Source: IDS-8 sp036381215
Lineage (GTDB): Bacteria > Pseudomonadota > Gammaproteobacteria > Steroidobacterales > Woeseiaceae
Assembly: GCA_036381215.1 (NCBI GenBank)
Contig: DASVDF010000079.1
Span: forward strand, 29,009-93,008
Reading direction: 5' to 3'
DNA length: 64,000 bases
Part shown: positions 53,264-61,996 of the stretch, in pieces
Numbering within the stretch: the first letter of the stretch is position 1
How the letters are laid out: each line of letters begins with the position of its first letter
Made by a program: the position numbers and the translations under genes
Notes under the pieces: model-generated
What the model was told of the DNA's origin: nothing
The model's database searches: none
The model's input: the letters and a program-made list of their open reading frames with translations, nothing else

Positions 53264-54172
53264 GTGGACGCGGTTCTTGCCGATCTTCTGGGTCTGCTGC
53301 GCCTCGAGCGTATCGAGGAGAACATCTTTCGCGGCGAGAGCCGTGACATCGGCAGCGAGCAGGTCTTTGGTGGCCAGGTGCTCGGACAGGCGCTGTCCGC
53401 CGCGCACCAGACGGTCGACATCGGCGAACGCGTAGCTCACTCGCTGCACGCATACTTCCTGCGCCGCGGAGACGTGCGCGCGCCGATCGTGTACGAGGTC
53501 GACCGGCAGCGCGACGGTGGCAGCTTCTCCGTCCGGCGGGTCGTCGCGATCCAGCACGGGCGCCCGATCTTCAACCTCGCGGCATCGTTCCACAAACACG
53601 AGGAAGGCCTCGAGCACCAGGCGCCGATGCCGGAGGTCGAAGGACCGGACGGGCTGAAGGACGTCACCAGCGTGCCGGCCGAGGTGATCGCCTGTCTGCC
53701 GGAGAAGCTGCGGCGCTACCTCCTCGAGAAGAGGCCATTCGAGTTCCGCCCCGTGCACCCGGTGGATTTCGTGCATCCCGAGGTGCGGCCGCCGGTGAAG
53801 CACCTCTGGATTCGCGCCGTCGATCGGCTCCCGGACGATCCCGGGCTGCATCATCAGCTGCTCGCGTATGTCTCGGATTACGAGCTCCTCGGCACGTGCA
53901 TCCTGCCGCACGGGCTCTCCTTCGGGCAGCGCAATCTGCAAATGGCGAGTCTCGACCACGCGTTGTGGCTGCACCGGCCTTTCCGGGTCGACGAGTGGCT
54001 GCTTTATGCGTTCGACAGTCCGAACGCCTACGGCGCACGCGGGCTTGCGCGCGGCCAGTTCTTCACGGGCGACGGGGAGCTCGTCGCGTCGGTCGCGCAG
54101 GAGGGGCTGATCCGCGTACTGGACGAGGGCGGGAGGCAGCCCCGCCGTTCCGATCCGCGCCTCCAGGCCTGA
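53264..54172 (+). CDS. tesB: Acyl-CoA thioesterase II
   Basis: A 302-residue double hot-dog thioesterase. IFRGESRDIGSEQVFGGQVL is the N-terminal signature, and the C-terminal domain has SLDHALWLHRPFRVDEWLLY with the catalytic Asp. It hydrolyses medium- and long-chain acyl-CoA to fatty acid and CoA. The start is GTG 53264. It ends a four-gene lipid operon and converges with gpmA across 21 bases. Confidence 0.92.
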   Translation: MDAVLADLLGLLRLERIEENIFRGESRDIGSEQVFGGQVLGQALSAAHQTVDIGERVAHSLHAYFLRRGDVRAPIVYEVDRQRDGGSFSVRRVVAIQHGRPIFNLAASFHKHEEGLEHQAPMPEVEGPDGLKDVTSVPAEVIACLPEKLRRYLLEKRPFEFRPVHPVDFVHPEVRPPVKHLWIRAVDRLPDDPGLHHQLLAYVSDYELLGTCILPHGLSFGQRNLQMASLDHALWLHRPFRVDEWLLYAFDSPNAYGARGLARGQFFTGDGELVASVAQEGLIRVLDEGGRQPRRSDPRLQA

Positions 54173-54193
54173 TACCCGCCTCGGGCGGACAGC

Positions 54194-54937
54194 CTATTTC
54201 GATTTCGCCTGATTGGCGACCGCGGCGGTCGCGGCGGCCACGGCTTCGGGGTCGCCGAGAAACTCGCGGTGCACCGGGTCGAGGGCGTCGTCGAGCTCGT
54301 AAGCGAGGGGAATGCCGGTCGGGATATTGAAGCCCGTGATGTCCTCGTCGGAGATGCGGTCCAGCATCTTGACGAGCGCCCTCAGGCTGTTGCCGTGGGC
54401 GGCGACGAGCACGTTGCGGCCACGCCGGAGCTCGGGCGCGATGAGCTCTTCCCAGCAGGGCTGCACGCGCGCGAGCGTACTCTTCAGCGATTCCGTTGCG
54501 GGCAAGTCGGCGACGCCGCGATAGCGCGCGTCATGCGACGGGTGTCGCTCGTCGTCGGGCTCGAGCGGCGGCGGAGCCGTCGCATAGCTGCGCCGCCAGA
54601 CGTGCACCTGCTCCTCGCCGTATTTCGCCGCGGTTTCGGCCTTGTTGAGACCCTGGAGAGCGCCGTAGTGCCGTTCGTTCAGGCGCCAGTCGCGCACGAC
54701 CGGGATCCACATGCGGTCGAGCTCATCGAGCATCAGCCACAGCGTGCGGATCGCCCGCTTCAGGACGGAGGTGAAAGCGATATCGAATTCATAGCCGGCC
54801 TCGCGCAGGCAGCGCCCCGCGTCGACCGCCTCTTTCCTCCCCAGCTCCGTCAGGTCCACGTCCGTCCAGCCGGTGAACAGGTTCTCGAGATTCCACGTGC
54901 TCTGGCCGTGGCGGCACAGGACGAGCTTTCCGGGCAT
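54194..54937 (-). CDS. gpmA: 2,3-bisphosphoglycerate-dependent phosphoglycerate mutase
   Basis: A 247-residue phosphoglycerate mutase. LVLCRHGQSTWNLENLFTGW holds the phospho-His (RHG) and NERHYGALQG the catalytic Glu; VLVAAHGNSLRALVK supplies the second His. It interconverts 3- and 2-phosphoglycerate in glycolysis and gluconeogenesis. ATG with GGAGG 8 bases upstream. The 5' side is flanked by a large repeat cluster (54988-55627), which therefore includes or adjoins its promoter. Confidence 0.93.
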   Translation of the reverse strand: MPGKLVLCRHGQSTWNLENLFTGWTDVDLTELGRKEAVDAGRCLREAGYEFDIAFTSVLKRAIRTLWLMLDELDRMWIPVVRDWRLNERHYGALQGLNKAETAAKYGEEQVHVWRRSYATAPPPLEPDDERHPSHDARYRGVADLPATESLKSTLARVQPCWEELIAPELRRGRNVLVAAHGNSLRALVKMLDRISDEDITGFNIPTGIPLAYELDDALDPVHREFLGDPEAVAAATAAVANQAKSK

Positions 54938-54987
54938 CGGACCTCCTGGTCAGGGAAACGGGCGTGAACCGCGAATTATTCCCGAAA

Positions 54988-55627
54988 TCGCCAATCCGGG
55001 ACACCCATCGGATCCGCGCGACCCAATTCGGCGCCAATCCGGGACACCCAGCGGATCCGCGCGATGCCAATTCGGGATACCCAGCGGATCCCCGCGACCC
55101 AATTCGGGAGACCCAATTCGGGACCCAATTCGGGACCCAATTCGGGACACCCATCGAAATGCGGCCTGGATGGCGACAGCGGGATTGGTGGGTGCCGCGG
55201 ATTGGGCTGCGCGGAGCACCCAAATTTGCAGGAGCACCCAAATTTGCAGGATTTTCACGGATTCGGGTTCACGACGGGCGGTTGTCCCCAGATGGCCCGA
55301 GATCTCCGCCCGTTCCCCCGGCGGCGCTTCCCTGGAGCCCGATCGGAATCCGTGGGGGCCGCCCGGTGCGAATGCGGTGGGTGTCCCGGATTGAGGTCCG
55401 CCCGGTGCGAATCCGGTGGGTATCCCCGGATTGTCTTCCCCGGATTGTCTCCCCGGATTGAGGTCTCCTCCCCGCGGCCGCTTCCCTGGAGCCCGATCGG
55501 AATCCGTGGGGGGCCGCCCTGTGCGAATCCGATGGGTGTCCCGGATTGAGGTCTCCCCGGATTGAGGTCTATCGGAATCCGTGGGGGCCGCCCGGTGCGA
55601 ATCCGGTGGGTGTCCCGGATTGAGGTC
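54988..55627. repeat. GGGACACCCA repeat cluster H, two opposed halves
   Basis: The 690-bp spacer between gpmA and the glutamate dehydrogenase gene. In the left half (54988-55155) GGGACACCCA copies read on the plus strand with CGGATCCGCGCGA flanks and CCAATTCGG fillers. A perfect 18-bp tandem (GAGCACCCAAATTTGCAG) follows at 55215-55250. In the right half (55341-55627) the core is inverted: copies ending GGTGTCCCGGATTGAGGTC recur, two sharing about 57 bp (55341-55398 and 55571-55627). The last runs into the stop codon of the dehydrogenase gene. No gene is seen. Confidence 0.85.
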
Positions 55628-58600
55628 AGCTGCTGATCAGCTTGCGCAGCTCCTGGGAGGCGACGGAGAGGGCGGCGAAGTCGATTTCGTGGCGGAGCTT
55701 CATCTCGGAGAGGACGGACTGGAGCTTCTGCACGCCGGCGCGGTGCTTGCGCATCCAGCGGTCGAAGGTCTCGACGGGGTCCTTGCTGCGGCCGCGCAGG
55801 AGGGTCGCGGCGAGGTCGCGGCGGATGCGGTAGAACTCCTCGCGCAGGTTGCTGCGGGCCATGGCCTGCCAGCGGCCTTCGACCGGCAGCGCCTCGACGG
55901 CGCGGTGCAGCCAGATGATGCCGAGCTGGTCGCTGAGCGCGGTATACATCTTGGCCGTCTCGAGCACGTCCTTCTTCTGCAGGCGCGAGAGGTCCGCGAT
56001 GTCAAGACCGCCGCGCGTCAGCAGCAGCGCCGCCATGCGGCGGGCCAGGCGTTCGGGCACTCCGCGCCGGATGTGCTCTTCGGCGACGAGCTTCTGGCGA
56101 TCTCGCGAAGTCCCGGTCACGATACCGAACACGCGGCCGTAAATGGTCGACAGGCCGGGTTTCAGATGCTCGACCGCCGCGACGATGTCCAGGTCGTCGC
56201 CGAAGCGATCAATGATCCAATAGCACGCGTGCCGGAGCACGCGGCTGACCTCGAACATCATGTTGTGCTGAACCGTCGCCGGGACCTCGTTGTCCAGCGC
56301 CTCGATCTGCCGCCAGATGTCACTCGCCTCGCTGACCTCGCGGGCCACGACGTAAGCGCGAACGATCGTGGTCGTACGCGCGCCGGTCTCGTGCTGCACG
56401 CGCTGCACGAACGCCGGCCCCATGCGATTCACGATGTTGTTCGCGATCAGCGTGGCTAGTATCTCGCGGCTCAGCCGATGCGTCGGGATCAGGTCGGCGT
56501 AGCGTTTACGCAGCAGCGGCGGGAAATAGCGCTGCGGGTCGATCGTCAGGAAGTCGACCAGGCTTTCTCCCGATGCGGTGAGCCCGTCGTAAAGATCGAT
56601 CTTGGCGTAGCTCAGGATGATCGCCATCTCCGGCCGCGTGAGCCCCTGCTTGCGATGCCGTCGCTCCTCGATCTCCGACTCGGACGGTAAAAACTCGAGA
56701 TCGCGATCGAGAGCGCCGGCGCGCTCCAGGTCCGTGATGAGCCGCGCCGATTCGTCAAGACGCTCGAATGCCTGCGCTTCCATCATACTGATGGCCTGCG
56801 TCTGCAGGTAGTTGTTGCGCAGCACCGAAGCCGCCACGTCGTCGGTCATCTCCACGAGCAGGCGGTTGCGCTGCTTGCGCGTCAGGCCCTTCTCTTTCTC
56901 GGCGTCGCGCAGCAGTATCTTGATGTTGACCTCGCGATCGGAGCTGTCGACGCCAGCCGAGTTGTCGATGAAATCCGTGTTGATGCGGCCCCCGCCCAGG
57001 CTGTATTCGATGCGGGCGCGCTGCGTGAATCCGAGGTTCCCGCCTTCCCCGACCACCTTGCAGCGGAGCTCGTTCGCGTTCACGCGCACGTTGTCATTGC
57101 TCTTGTCGCCGACGTCGGCGTGGCTTTCGGTGCTGGCTTTCACGTAGGTGCCGATGCCGCCGTTCCACAAGAGATCGACCGGCATCCGCAGAATCGCGCG
57201 AATCACTTCCATCGGCTGCAGCGATCCCTGCTCGACGTCCAGCAGCCGCCGGGCCTCCTTGCTCAGCTTGATCTGCTTCGCCTGGCGCGAGTACACGCCG
57301 CCGCCCTTCGAGATGAGCTCCTCGCGGTAATCCGCCCAGCTGGAGCGCGGCAGGCGGAACAGCCGCTCGCGCTCGGCATAGCTCGCTTCCGGCTCGGGAT
57401 CCGGATCGATGAAGATGTGCTGGTGATTGAATGCGGCGACCACCTTGATCGTGCGCGACAGCAGCATGCCGTTGCCGAACACGTCGCCGCTCATGTCACC
57501 GATGCCGGCTGCCGTGAACGGATCCGTCTGCACGTTGATGCCCTGCTCGCGGAAGTGCCGCTTCACGGCTTCCCACGCGCCGCGCGCGGTGATGCCCATC
57601 TTCTTGTGGTCGTAACCCGCCGAGCCGCCCGAGGCGAACGCGTCGTCCAGCCAGAAGCCGTATTCCGCCGAGATCTCGTTCGCGATGTCCGAGAACGTGG
57701 CGGTGCCCTTGTCCGCCGCGACGACCAGGTACGGGTCGTCGCCGTCCCGCCGCACGACGTTGGGCGGCGGGGCGACCTTGCCGTCCACCACGTTGTCCGT
57801 GACGTCCAGAAGGCCGCAGATGAACGTCCGGTAGCAGGCGATGACCTCGCGCATCACCGCGTCGCGATCGCCGTCCGGCAGCCGCTTCGGCACGAAGCCG
57901 CCTTTCGCTCCGGTCGGCACGATAACCGTGTTCTTCACGACCTGCGCCTTCATGAGGCCGAGGACCTCCGTGCGGAAGTCCTCGCGGCGATCGGACCAGC
58001 GGATGCCGCCGCGCGCGATCGTGCCGTTGCGCAAGTGCACGCCTTCAACCGCCGGCGAGTACACGAAGATCTCGTACTTCGGCCGGGGCCGCGGCATTTC
58101 GGGCAGCTTCGCCGGGTCCAGCTTGATCGACAGGTAATCCTTGCGCCGCCCTTGGGCATCGAGCTGGAAATAGTTGCTGCGCAGAGTCGCGCTCACCGCG
58201 CCGGCGAACGCGCTCAGGATCCGGTCCTCGTCGATGCTGCGCGCGCGCGCGATCGCGCGCTCGATGGAACCGGTCAAGGCAGCGACCTTCTCGCGCCGTT
58301 CGGCCCGGCTGATGCCGGGGTGGAACTGCAGCTCGAACTGGCGCACGAGCTGCTGTACGAGGCCCGCGTGCTGCCCGAGCACGTCTTCCATGTAGTTCTG
58401 GCTGAACGGCAGCGCGATCTGCGACAGGTACTTCGCGTAACAGCGAATCAGCGTGACCTGCCGCCAGTTCAGGCCGGCGGTCAGCACCAGCCGGTTGAAG
58501 CCGTCGTTCTCGGCTTTGTCGTTCAGGACTTGCCGGAACGTGTCCTCGAATCGCTCCGCCGCGGACTCGATGTCGAGCTCGGGCGTTTTCGCGTAACGCA

Positions 58601-60452
58601 GCTCGAAATCCTGGATCCAGAACGCTTCGTCGGACTTCAGCGTGATGCGATACGGCTGCTCGCTGTACACCTCCGTCCCCAGGTCCTCGAGGATCGGCAT
58701 GACCCGGGAGAGGAGCAAAGGCTCGTCTTTGCGGAAGGTGCGGAAGTTGAGCTGGGTCGGGACCGCATTCGGCGGCTCGTGCAGCAGCAGGTAATTGTCG
58801 TGTTCGCCCTTCAACAGCCCGTCCATGCGCTTCACGTCGAGGCAGGCGATCGCGGGCTCGACGTCGCCCTCGTAGGCCGGCGGGAAGCTCTCGCCATACT
58901 CGCGGTAGAGCGCGAGCCCTTCCTCCTGGCCGAAACGCTGCACCAGACCGGCACGCAGCCGGTCGCGCCAGGTCACCACCGCGTCCGCGATCTGCTTCTC
59001 GATGTTGCGGATGCTGATGCGCGGCCGCTCACCGGTTTGGGTGCGCACGATGATGTGCACACGGGCCAGCGGCGAATCGGTGATCTGCACGCTCGAATCG
59101 ATGGACATGCCGCCGAAGGCTTCGAGCAGGATCTCCTCGGTCCGCCGGCGGATCGCGGTCGTGTATTTCTCGCGCGGGATGTATACGAGGCACGAGAAGA
59201 AGCGCCGGAACGTGTCGCGGCGCACGAAGAACTTCACCTGTTTGCGATCCTGCAGGTTCAGGATGCCGGTGGTAGTGCGCGCGAGATCGCGCACCGAGCT
59301 CTGAAACAGCTCGTCGCGCGGGAAGGAATCGAGAATGTGCAGGAGCGACTTGCCGCGGTGCCCCGCCGGATCGAGCAGCGAGCGCTCCAGCACGCGCTGC
59401 ACCTTCAGCCTGAGCAGCGGGATGTTGCGCGGGTTCTCGCTGTAGGCGATGGACGTGAACAGGCCGATGAAGCGATGTTCGCCGACGGCATGCCCGTTCG
59501 CGTCGTGGATCTTTACGCCGACGTAGTCGAGATAGCTGCGCCGGTGCACGGTGGAGCGCGAGTTTGCCTTGGTGATGATCAGCCAGTCCTTGCGCCGCGA
59601 GTGCCGCTGCATCTCCTTGCTCATCGCGACCGGCCGGCCGCCGCGCTCGTCCTTAGTCAATAACCCGAGACCCGTGCCCGGCACCGGGTGAAGGTACGGC
59701 TTGCCGTCCGCGTCCTTGACGCGGTATTCGCGGTAGCCGAGGAACGTGAAATGATCCTCGGTCATCCACTTCAGGAGCTCCTTGCTTTCGCGGCGCAGCT
59801 CGTCGTCGGCGCCCGCCGGACCCAGGTTGATGGCCGCGCGCGCGTCCAGCATCTTCTTGCGCATCTTCTTCCAGTCGCGCACCGCGACCCGCACGTCCGC
59901 GAGTACCTTCGCGATCTCGTGCTCCAGCACTTTCCGGTGTTGCGGGTCGGGCTCGCGGTCGATGGCGAAGCGGATGAACGACTCGGCCTGGCCTCCCTCC
60001 GAGCCGCGCGGCAGGATCTCGACCAGCCGGCCCTTGGCATCGCGCCGCACGCGCAGCACCGGGTGGATGGTCATGTGGACGGTCGAGTTCTGGCGATCGA
60101 TGGCCGCGGCCACCGAATCCACGAGGAACGGCATGTTGTCATTGACCATCTCGACGATCGTGAACGCCGAGTGATAGCCGTGCTTGTCCTGCGACGGGTT
60201 GCAGATCCGCAGCAGGGCCTTTCCGGCGGCCCGCTTCGCGCCGAGCTCGAGATGCGACATCGCGGCCTGCGCGAGCTTCTCGAACGAGCGCCCCTGCATG
60301 TCCTCTACGGGGACGTTACCGAAGTACTGGCGCAGGAACAGCTCGACCTGGCGGGGGTCGGTAAGGACGCTGGTATCGGGGCGTGTCGCGACGATTCCGT
60401 CGACGAGCCGTTCCGAAAGATCGCTCGAGCGACGCAGGAGTTTTCTGGACAC
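55626..60452 (-). CDS. gdhB: NAD-specific glutamate dehydrogenase, large type
   Basis: A 1608-residue protein of the ~180-kDa NAD-GDH class. A long N-terminal regulatory part contains DNMPFLVDSVAAAI; the catalytic domain contains GGIRWSDRREDFRTEVLGLM and VPTGAKGGFVPKRLP with its Lys residues, then DMSGDVFGNGML and a long C-terminal region. It deaminates glutamate to 2-oxoglutarate, a fitting sink for amino groups from the transaminases here. Start choice: GTG 60452 has GGAAG upstream; the frame opens at GTG 60512 without a ribosome site. Its stop codon merges with a repeat copy. Confidence 0.92.
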   Translation of the reverse strand: MSRKLLRRSSDLSERLVDGIVATRPDTSVLTDPRQVELFLRQYFGNVPVEDMQGRSFEKLAQAAMSHLELGAKRAAGKALLRICNPSQDKHGYHSAFTIVEMVNDNMPFLVDSVAAAIDRQNSTVHMTIHPVLRVRRDAKGRLVEILPRGSEGGQAESFIRFAIDREPDPQHRKVLEHEIAKVLADVRVAVRDWKKMRKKMLDARAAINLGPAGADDELRRESKELLKWMTEDHFTFLGYREYRVKDADGKPYLHPVPGTGLGLLTKDERGGRPVAMSKEMQRHSRRKDWLIITKANSRSTVHRRSYLDYVGVKIHDANGHAVGEHRFIGLFTSIAYSENPRNIPLLRLKVQRVLERSLLDPAGHRGKSLLHILDSFPRDELFQSSVRDLARTTTGILNLQDRKQVKFFVRRDTFRRFFSCLVYIPREKYTTAIRRRTEEILLEAFGGMSIDSSVQITDSPLARVHIIVRTQTGERPRISIRNIEKQIADAVVTWRDRLRAGLVQRFGQEEGLALYREYGESFPPAYEGDVEPAIACLDVKRMDGLLKGEHDNYLLLHEPPNAVPTQLNFRTFRKDEPLLLSRVMPILEDLGTEVYSEQPYRITLKSDEAFWIQDFELRYAKTPELDIESAAERFEDTFRQVLNDKAENDGFNRLVLTAGLNWRQVTLIRCYAKYLSQIALPFSQNYMEDVLGQHAGLVQQLVRQFELQFHPGISRAERREKVAALTGSIERAIARARSIDEDRILSAFAGAVSATLRSNYFQLDAQGRRKDYLSIKLDPAKLPEMPRPRPKYEIFVYSPAVEGVHLRNGTIARGGIRWSDRREDFRTEVLGLMKAQVVKNTVIVPTGAKGGFVPKRLPDGDRDAVMREVIACYRTFICGLLDVTDNVVDGKVAPPPNVVRRDGDDPYLVVAADKGTATFSDIANEISAEYGFWLDDAFASGGSAGYDHKKMGITARGAWEAVKRHFREQGINVQTDPFTAAGIGDMSGDVFGNGMLLSRTIKVVAAFNHQHIFIDPDPEPEASYAERERLFRLPRSSWADYREELISKGGGVYSRQAKQIKLSKEARRLLDVEQGSLQPMEVIRAILRMPVDLLWNGGIGTYVKASTESHADVGDKSNDNVRVNANELRCKVVGEGGNLGFTQRARIEYSLGGGRINTDFIDNSAGVDSSDREVNIKILLRDAEKEKGLTRKQRNRLLVEMTDDVAASVLRNNYLQTQAISMMEAQAFERLDESARLITDLERAGALDRDLEFLPSESEIEERRHRKQGLTRPEMAIILSYAKIDLYDGLTASGESLVDFLTIDPQRYFPPLLRKRYADLIPTHRLSREILATLIANNIVNRMGPAFVQRVQHETGARTTTIVRAYVVAREVSEASDIWRQIEALDNEVPATVQHNMMFEVSRVLRHACYWIIDRFGDDLDIVAAVEHLKPGLSTIYGRVFGIVTGTSRDRQKLVAEEHIRRGVPERLARRMAALLLTRGGLDIADLSRLQKKDVLETAKMYTALSDQLGIIWLHRAVEALPVEGRWQAMARSNLREEFYRIRRDLAATLLRGRSKDPVETFDRWMRKHRAGVQKLQSVLSEMKLRHEIDFAALSVASQELRKLISS

Positions 60453-60579
60453 TGCGAAAAGCTTCCGGCCTCTGGGAGGTGGGGCGTGGTGGCGGACTCT
60501 AGGCCGTGTCACGAGTCATTTCAAGGGCGCGTTACCGGACCGGCGGAAAGGTGCTCGAAACGACGGCCGGCCCGGACCG

Positions 60580-60741
60580 CTAGGGAAGCTCTGCACAACG
60601 TGCAGAGCTTCCCTGCGGGGCACGGATGCCCCGCCGCGCCAGTCGCGTCAGCGACTGATAGCGCGGGAGCAAGGGCGAAGCTCCGCTTTGCCCTTGCGAC
60701 ACTGCACAAGTGCAGGATGCGCTTGTGCAGAGATTCCCTAG
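60580..60741. mobile_element. MITE-like element with CTAG ends
   Basis: The 19 bases at 60580-60598 and 60723-60741 are inverted repeats with one mismatch, both starting CTAG. The interior folds into successive hairpins: a perfect 15-bp stem (60582-60614), GCGGGGCA/TGCCCCGC (60615-60634), CAGTCGC/GCGACTG (60640-60657), a 13-bp arm pair (60669-60697) and CTGCACAAG/CTTGTGCAG (60702-60730). Flanking CTAG is the kind of target duplication made by IS5-group transposases. No transposase is encoded. It fills the spacer between the E2 gene and the glutamate dehydrogenase gene. Confidence 0.65.
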
Positions 60742-60744
60742 GGC

Positions 60745-61983
60745 TCAGCGCGGCTTTTCGAGATCGGCGATCACACCCGCGAGGAAGCGGCACGCTTCGC
60801 CGCCGCTGATGCAGCGATGATCAAAGCTGAGCGACAACGGAATGCGCCGATGCACCTCGATGCCGCCCATGACCGCGATCACGTCGTGCTGGAGCTTGCC
60901 CGTGCCGAGGATCGCGACCGTCGGCGGCACCATCAACGGCGTCGCGTAGCGCCCGGCGAGCATGCCGAAGTTCGACAGCGTGATGGTGTAGTTCACCATC
61001 TCCTCCGGCGTCACCGTGCGATTCCGTGTCGCTTCCTTGAGACGCCCCACGGCGCCCCGGATCTCGTCCAGGTTCATCTGCTCGACATTGCGGATCACGG
61101 GCACGATCAGACCCTGCTCGGTATCGACGGCCAGCGCGATGTCGACGCGCGATTCCATCTTGTGCGTGAGCGTTTCCGGATCGAAAAAGCCGTTGAGTGC
61201 CGGCTCGGCGGCGCAGCCGGCGACCATCGCCCGCAGGATGCGCGCGGTGAAATCCCGCTTGTCGACCCACTCGTGGATGTCGGCGTCATCGAAGATCGTG
61301 CACAGCGCCACCTCGTCGCGCGACCGCGTCATGCTTTGCGCCATGGCGCGGTGCGGCCCGCGCAGGGTGCGGCTCTCGCCGGCGGTCACGGACCGCGGCG
61401 CAGCCGGACGTGCCGCGGCCGGCCTGGGTGCAGGCCTTCGCGCCCGTTCCTGGAAGGCCCCGAGATCGGCGGCCGTGATCTGCCCGTTTCTGCCGCTCGG
61501 CTCGATCTGCGCGAGATCGATGCCGAGCCGCTTCGCCTGGGCGCGCACGGCTGGTGCGGCCTTGATGCGCCCGCGCTCGCGCCGCCGGCGGCCGCCCGCG
61601 ATCGCGGTTTCCTCGAGTATTTCTCCGCCCGATTGCACGCTGCCGACGACCGAGCCGGCGTCCGCACGCGCGGTTTCCTCCGGCGGCGCTTCCGGCGCGG
61701 GCCGCTCGGCCGGTGCCCGCTGGCGGGCGTCGCCGGTGCCGGCCCCGGCCGCTTCCTCGAAATCCACGAGTGGCGCGCCGGTTTGCACGATGTCGCCCGG
61801 CGCCGCGTGCAGCTTGCGCACGACGCCGGAGAGCGGCGAGGGCACCTCCACGACCGCCTTGGCCGTCTCGACGGAGACGAGCAGGTCGTCGACCTTCACG
61901 GTATCGCCTTCCGCGACGTGCCAGGCGACGATCTCCGCTTCGGGCAGGCCCTCGCCGAGATCGGGCAGCTTGAATGTGGTCAT
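60745..61983 (-). CDS. 2-oxoacid dehydrogenase E2 (dihydrolipoyl acyltransferase)
   Basis: A 412-residue E2. The N-terminal lipoyl domain carries the lipoyl-Lys motif VSVETAKAVVEVPSP, followed by an Ala/Pro linker and a peripheral-subunit-binding domain (AAPAVRAQAKRLGIDLAQIE). The catalytic domain ends LSFDHRCISGGEACRFL. The active-site His is present, but the usual Asp of HRxxDG is Ser. It transfers acyl groups from E1 to CoA. It lies 13 bases after E1-beta in the same operon. Pyruvate or branched-chain 2-oxoacids are possible substrates. Confidence 0.88.
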   Translation of the reverse strand: MTTFKLPDLGEGLPEAEIVAWHVAEGDTVKVDDLLVSVETAKAVVEVPSPLSGVVRKLHAAPGDIVQTGAPLVDFEEAAGAGTGDARQRAPAERPAPEAPPEETARADAGSVVGSVQSGGEILEETAIAGGRRRRERGRIKAAPAVRAQAKRLGIDLAQIEPSGRNGQITAADLGAFQERARRPAPRPAAARPAAPRSVTAGESRTLRGPHRAMAQSMTRSRDEVALCTIFDDADIHEWVDKRDFTARILRAMVAGCAAEPALNGFFDPETLTHKMESRVDIALAVDTEQGLIVPVIRNVEQMNLDEIRGAVGRLKEATRNRTVTPEEMVNYTITLSNFGMLAGRYATPLMVPPTVAILGTGKLQHDVIAVMGGIEVHRRIPLSLSFDHRCISGGEACRFLAGVIADLEKPR

Positions 61984-61996
61984 CTAGCTCACCTGG

